From Ignavibacteria bacterium (lineage in GTDB: Bacteria > Bacteroidota > Ignavibacteria > Tepidaquicellales > Tepidaquicellaceae), in contig JBAZNU010000003.1 of the NCBI GenBank assembly GCA_041649015.1, positions 1 to 64,000 of the forward strand: a DNA stretch of 64,000 bases, in the 5' to 3' direction. This document shows, piece after piece, positions 62,275 through 64,000 of this stretch (position 1 is its first letter; every line of letters begins with the position of its first letter). The notes beneath the pieces were generated by a model, which saw only the letters and a list, made by a program, of their open reading frames with translations, ran no database searches and was not told the DNA's origin. The translations under genes and the position numbers were made by a program.

Positions 62275-63386
62275 TATTAAAACATGATTGCAGGTATTTT
62301 TCGGGAGACAGACCATGCAAATTTCACAAAGCTGAAGGAATTGTTTGCAGTGATTGTCCGCATTTTTCTCCCAAAGGGAAAATGATACTTATTATTAAAC
62401 TCGATGCCATTGGTGATGTTCTAAGAACAACGTCTTTACTGCATTCTCTTAAAGAAGCAAATCCGGGTTCTTATGTATCATGGCTTACCAAATCAAATGC
62501 TTCCGACATGTTTAGAAATAATCATCTTGTTGACGAAGTATTGATATATGAAAGCGGTAATCTGAATGCTGTTCTTTCTATTATTGAGTATGACGTCATA
62601 ATTAATCTTGATCCTTCCCCTGTGTCATCTTCCCTTGCCTCATTTGCAAAAGGTAAAACTAAAATCGGGTTCGGACTTGATTTAAAAGGCAATGTTTATC
62701 CATTTAACAAACAAGCAGAGGAATGGTTTGAAATGGGTGCTTTTGATAATCTGAAAGCTAAGAACACAAAAACCTATCAGCAAATTATTCACGAAATATG
62801 TTCTCTCCCTTACAGCAAAGGGAAAATAATATTTAATATTACTGAAGACGAGTCGCTTTTCGCAAAAGAATTTTATGACAAAAACTCTTTGTCGAAGTAT
62901 AAGAAAATTATCGGCATAAACGCCGGTGCCAGTAACCGTTGGCAGTTTAAGAAATGGCGTCTTGAAGGCTATGCCGAACTGATAAAAGCCCTGCACAAAA
63001 AATACAACTGCGCCTTCCTGCTCTTTGGCAGCAAGAACGAAAAAGATATAAATGATTACTTAAGCAAGGAATGTAAAAATGTATTTGATACCGGTAGTGA
63101 AAATTCTCTTAGGGAATTTGCATCGTATATTAATCTTTGCGATGTACTTGTTACTGGTGATACTCTTGCACTTCATGTAGCCACAGCTTTGGAAGTACCG
63201 TCTGTTTGTATTTTTGGTCCCACTTCTCATACAGAAATCGAGGATTATGGTCTTGTCCGAAAGATTTATCCGAACATGGATTGTCTTGTGTGTTATAAAA
63301 ATAAATGTGATTTTAAACCTAACTGTATGGAATTAGTTACAACAGATATGGTTTTTAATGAAGTAGTTAACATTTTAGAAAATTAA
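62271..63386 (+). CDS. Glycosyltransferase family 9 with N-terminal Cys cluster
   Basis: 371 residues. Before the GT9 domain there is a short Cys-rich head (Cys7, Cys16, Cys26, Cys29, in HDCRYFSGDRPC and CSDCPHF) that may bind zinc. The GT9 part has KLDAIGDVLRTTSLLHSL, then GINAGASNRWQFK, TGDTLALHVATAL and CIFGPTSH, and ends with two more Cys (NMDCLVCYKNKC). The family moves heptose-like sugars onto LPS core. It is distinct from the GT9 at 5612, which lacks the Cys head. Confidence 0.9.
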   Translation: MILKHDCRYFSGDRPCKFHKAEGIVCSDCPHFSPKGKMILIIKLDAIGDVLRTTSLLHSLKEANPGSYVSWLTKSNASDMFRNNHLVDEVLIYESGNLNAVLSIIEYDVIINLDPSPVSSSLASFAKGKTKIGFGLDLKGNVYPFNKQAEEWFEMGAFDNLKAKNTKTYQQIIHEICSLPYSKGKIIFNITEDESLFAKEFYDKNSLSKYKKIIGINAGASNRWQFKKWRLEGYAELIKALHKKYNCAFLLFGSKNEKDINDYLSKECKNVFDTGSENSLREFASYINLCDVLVTGDTLALHVATALEVPSVCIFGPTSHTEIEDYGLVRKIYPNMDCLVCYKNKCDFKPNCMELVTTDMVFNEVVNILEN

Positions 63387-63398
63387 TTTTTAAATATA

Positions 63399-64000
63399 TT
63401 GAAATACGATCCGATTAAGAAAGTTTTTGGTAATATAGTGTCAAGAAATGTCTTCCTTAGAAGAATATTTTACAAACTTCTCGATTTAATGTTTCTGCGC
63501 TCATGGCATGTTAGAAAAATGGTTAAGCAGTTGTTTAAATCAGATGACACCTTAAATATTTTTGATGCGGGAATGGGTTTTGGTCAGTATTCATACTTCA
63601 TGGCGAAACATTTCAGGGGCTGCAAGATACTTGGTGTTGATGTTAAAGATGAACAGGTCGATGATTGTATTTATTTCTTCGATAAACGTGGTTTTAAAAA
63701 TGTGAAATTCGAAGTCGCCGACCTGACAGCAATAACAAATCAAAACGAATACGACTTCATTCTGAACGTAGATGTTATGGAGCACATTGTGGAAGACGAA
63801 CTCGTACTTAAGAATTTTTCTAACGCTCTTAAACCCGGGGGCAGACTTTTAATAAACACTCCATCAGACCTTGGAGGCAGTGATGCTCATGACGAGCACG
63901 ATGAAAGCTTTATTGAAGAGCATGCACGCAACGGTTATTCGAAGGAAGATATAACGGCTAAACTTGAAAGAGCAGGGCTGAAGGTAACTCATTTTAAATA
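63399..64000 (+). CDS. Class I SAM-dependent methyltransferase (partial, runs off right edge)
   Basis: 200 residues are visible from TTG 63399; the frame is still open at the edge. Motif I is FDAGMGFGQYSYFMA, the acidic post-I position is in LGVDVKDEQ, motif II/post-II is ILNVDVMEHI and motif III is LKPGGRLLINTPS. It methylates a small molecule or glycan; its place 12 bases after the GT9 gene suggests surface polysaccharide modification. The C-terminal part, which decides the substrate, is missing. Confidence 0.88.
   Translation, partial: MKYDPIKKVFGNIVSRNVFLRRIFYKLLDLMFLRSWHVRKMVKQLFKSDDTLNIFDAGMGFGQYSYFMAKHFRGCKILGVDVKDEQVDDCIYFFDKRGFKNVKFEVADLTAITNQNEYDFILNVDVMEHIVEDELVLKNFSNALKPGGRLLINTPSDLGGSDAHDEHDESFIEEHARNGYSKEDITAKLERAGLKVTHFK

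Noticed and set aside
1..64000. Insertion sequences, prophage or plasmid genes
   Set aside because: No transposase, integrase, phage structural or plasmid replication gene was recognised.

Overview
This window is visibly AT-rich bacterial DNA from a Gram-negative with an outer membrane and a type IX secretion system (T9SS). Two secreted proteins end in the T9SS sorting domain that opens with NYPNPFNP, and there is a BBP2-type porin. That sorting-domain variant, the generally weak Shine-Dalgarno signals, an RNase H with an extra N-terminal domain, a long-form IspH, and a CcoI/CcoS pair with a Bacteroidetes-style metal-binding N-terminus point to the Bacteroidetes/Chlorobi/Ignavibacteria radiation, most probably Ignavibacteria. 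This assignment is inferred from protein families only; no rRNA or tRNA gene is visible.

Layout. 1-2075: a partial secreted gene, a 670-base intergenic region ending in a sigma-54-like promoter, a Cys-rich secreted protein, and RNase H. 2189-13192: one long, tightly packed + strand cluster (lipoprotein, sucD, folB, folK, deoxynucleoside kinase, small membrane protein, GT9, ppx, hflX, acyl-CoA dehydrogenase, ispH, Rieske, queG), facing a porin. 13182-17290: porin, glutamate dehydrogenase 1 and a secreted hypothetical on the - strand. 17291-18792: 1.5 kb without genes, with hairpins, an 11-bp tandem repeat and a tRNA-like relic. 18793-29329: ppdK, a second glutamate dehydrogenase, a DUF4175-like membrane/coiled-coil protein, PTS enzyme I and a sugar-phosphate isomerase. 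29428-34714: a histidine-kinase-like protein without its phospho-acceptor His, CcoI, CcoS and a Cys/Met-metabolism PLP enzyme. 34774-36633: lhgO and a metal-transporter-like protein on the - strand. 37283-43528: a third glutamate dehydrogenase and a pair of overlapping pyruvate-phosphate-dikinase-like ATP-grasp proteins without phosphohistidine or PEP domains, the second fused to a GAF-like domain and a nucleotidyltransferase. 43543-52834: a phosphoesterase, a small secreted protein, typA, then a membrane/cell-wall run (GT-C/TPR protein, mltG, permease-like protein, ubiX, aat). 52898-64000: a T9SS carboxypeptidase, a second copy of the 11-bp repeat, a VOC protein, DUF3788, radA, fbp, a T9SS beta-propeller protein, and a surface-glycan cluster (GT4, GT9, methyltransferase) running off the right edge.

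Functional themes. Central carbon/nitrogen flow around PEP, pyruvate, 2-oxoglutarate and glutamate is heavily represented: PPDK, enzyme I, two PPDK-like proteins, FBPase, sucD, L-2-hydroxyglutarate oxidase and three glutamate dehydrogenases of different subfamilies. Other themes are the cell envelope and cofactor synthesis (folate, isoprenoid, queuosine, prenyl-FMN). About ten genes appear to start with TTG. The most unusual items are the PPDK-like/nucleotidyltransferase pair (38634-43528), the H-box-less hybrid kinase (29428-30879), and the 11-bp repeat array found at two distant loci with the same variant unit.
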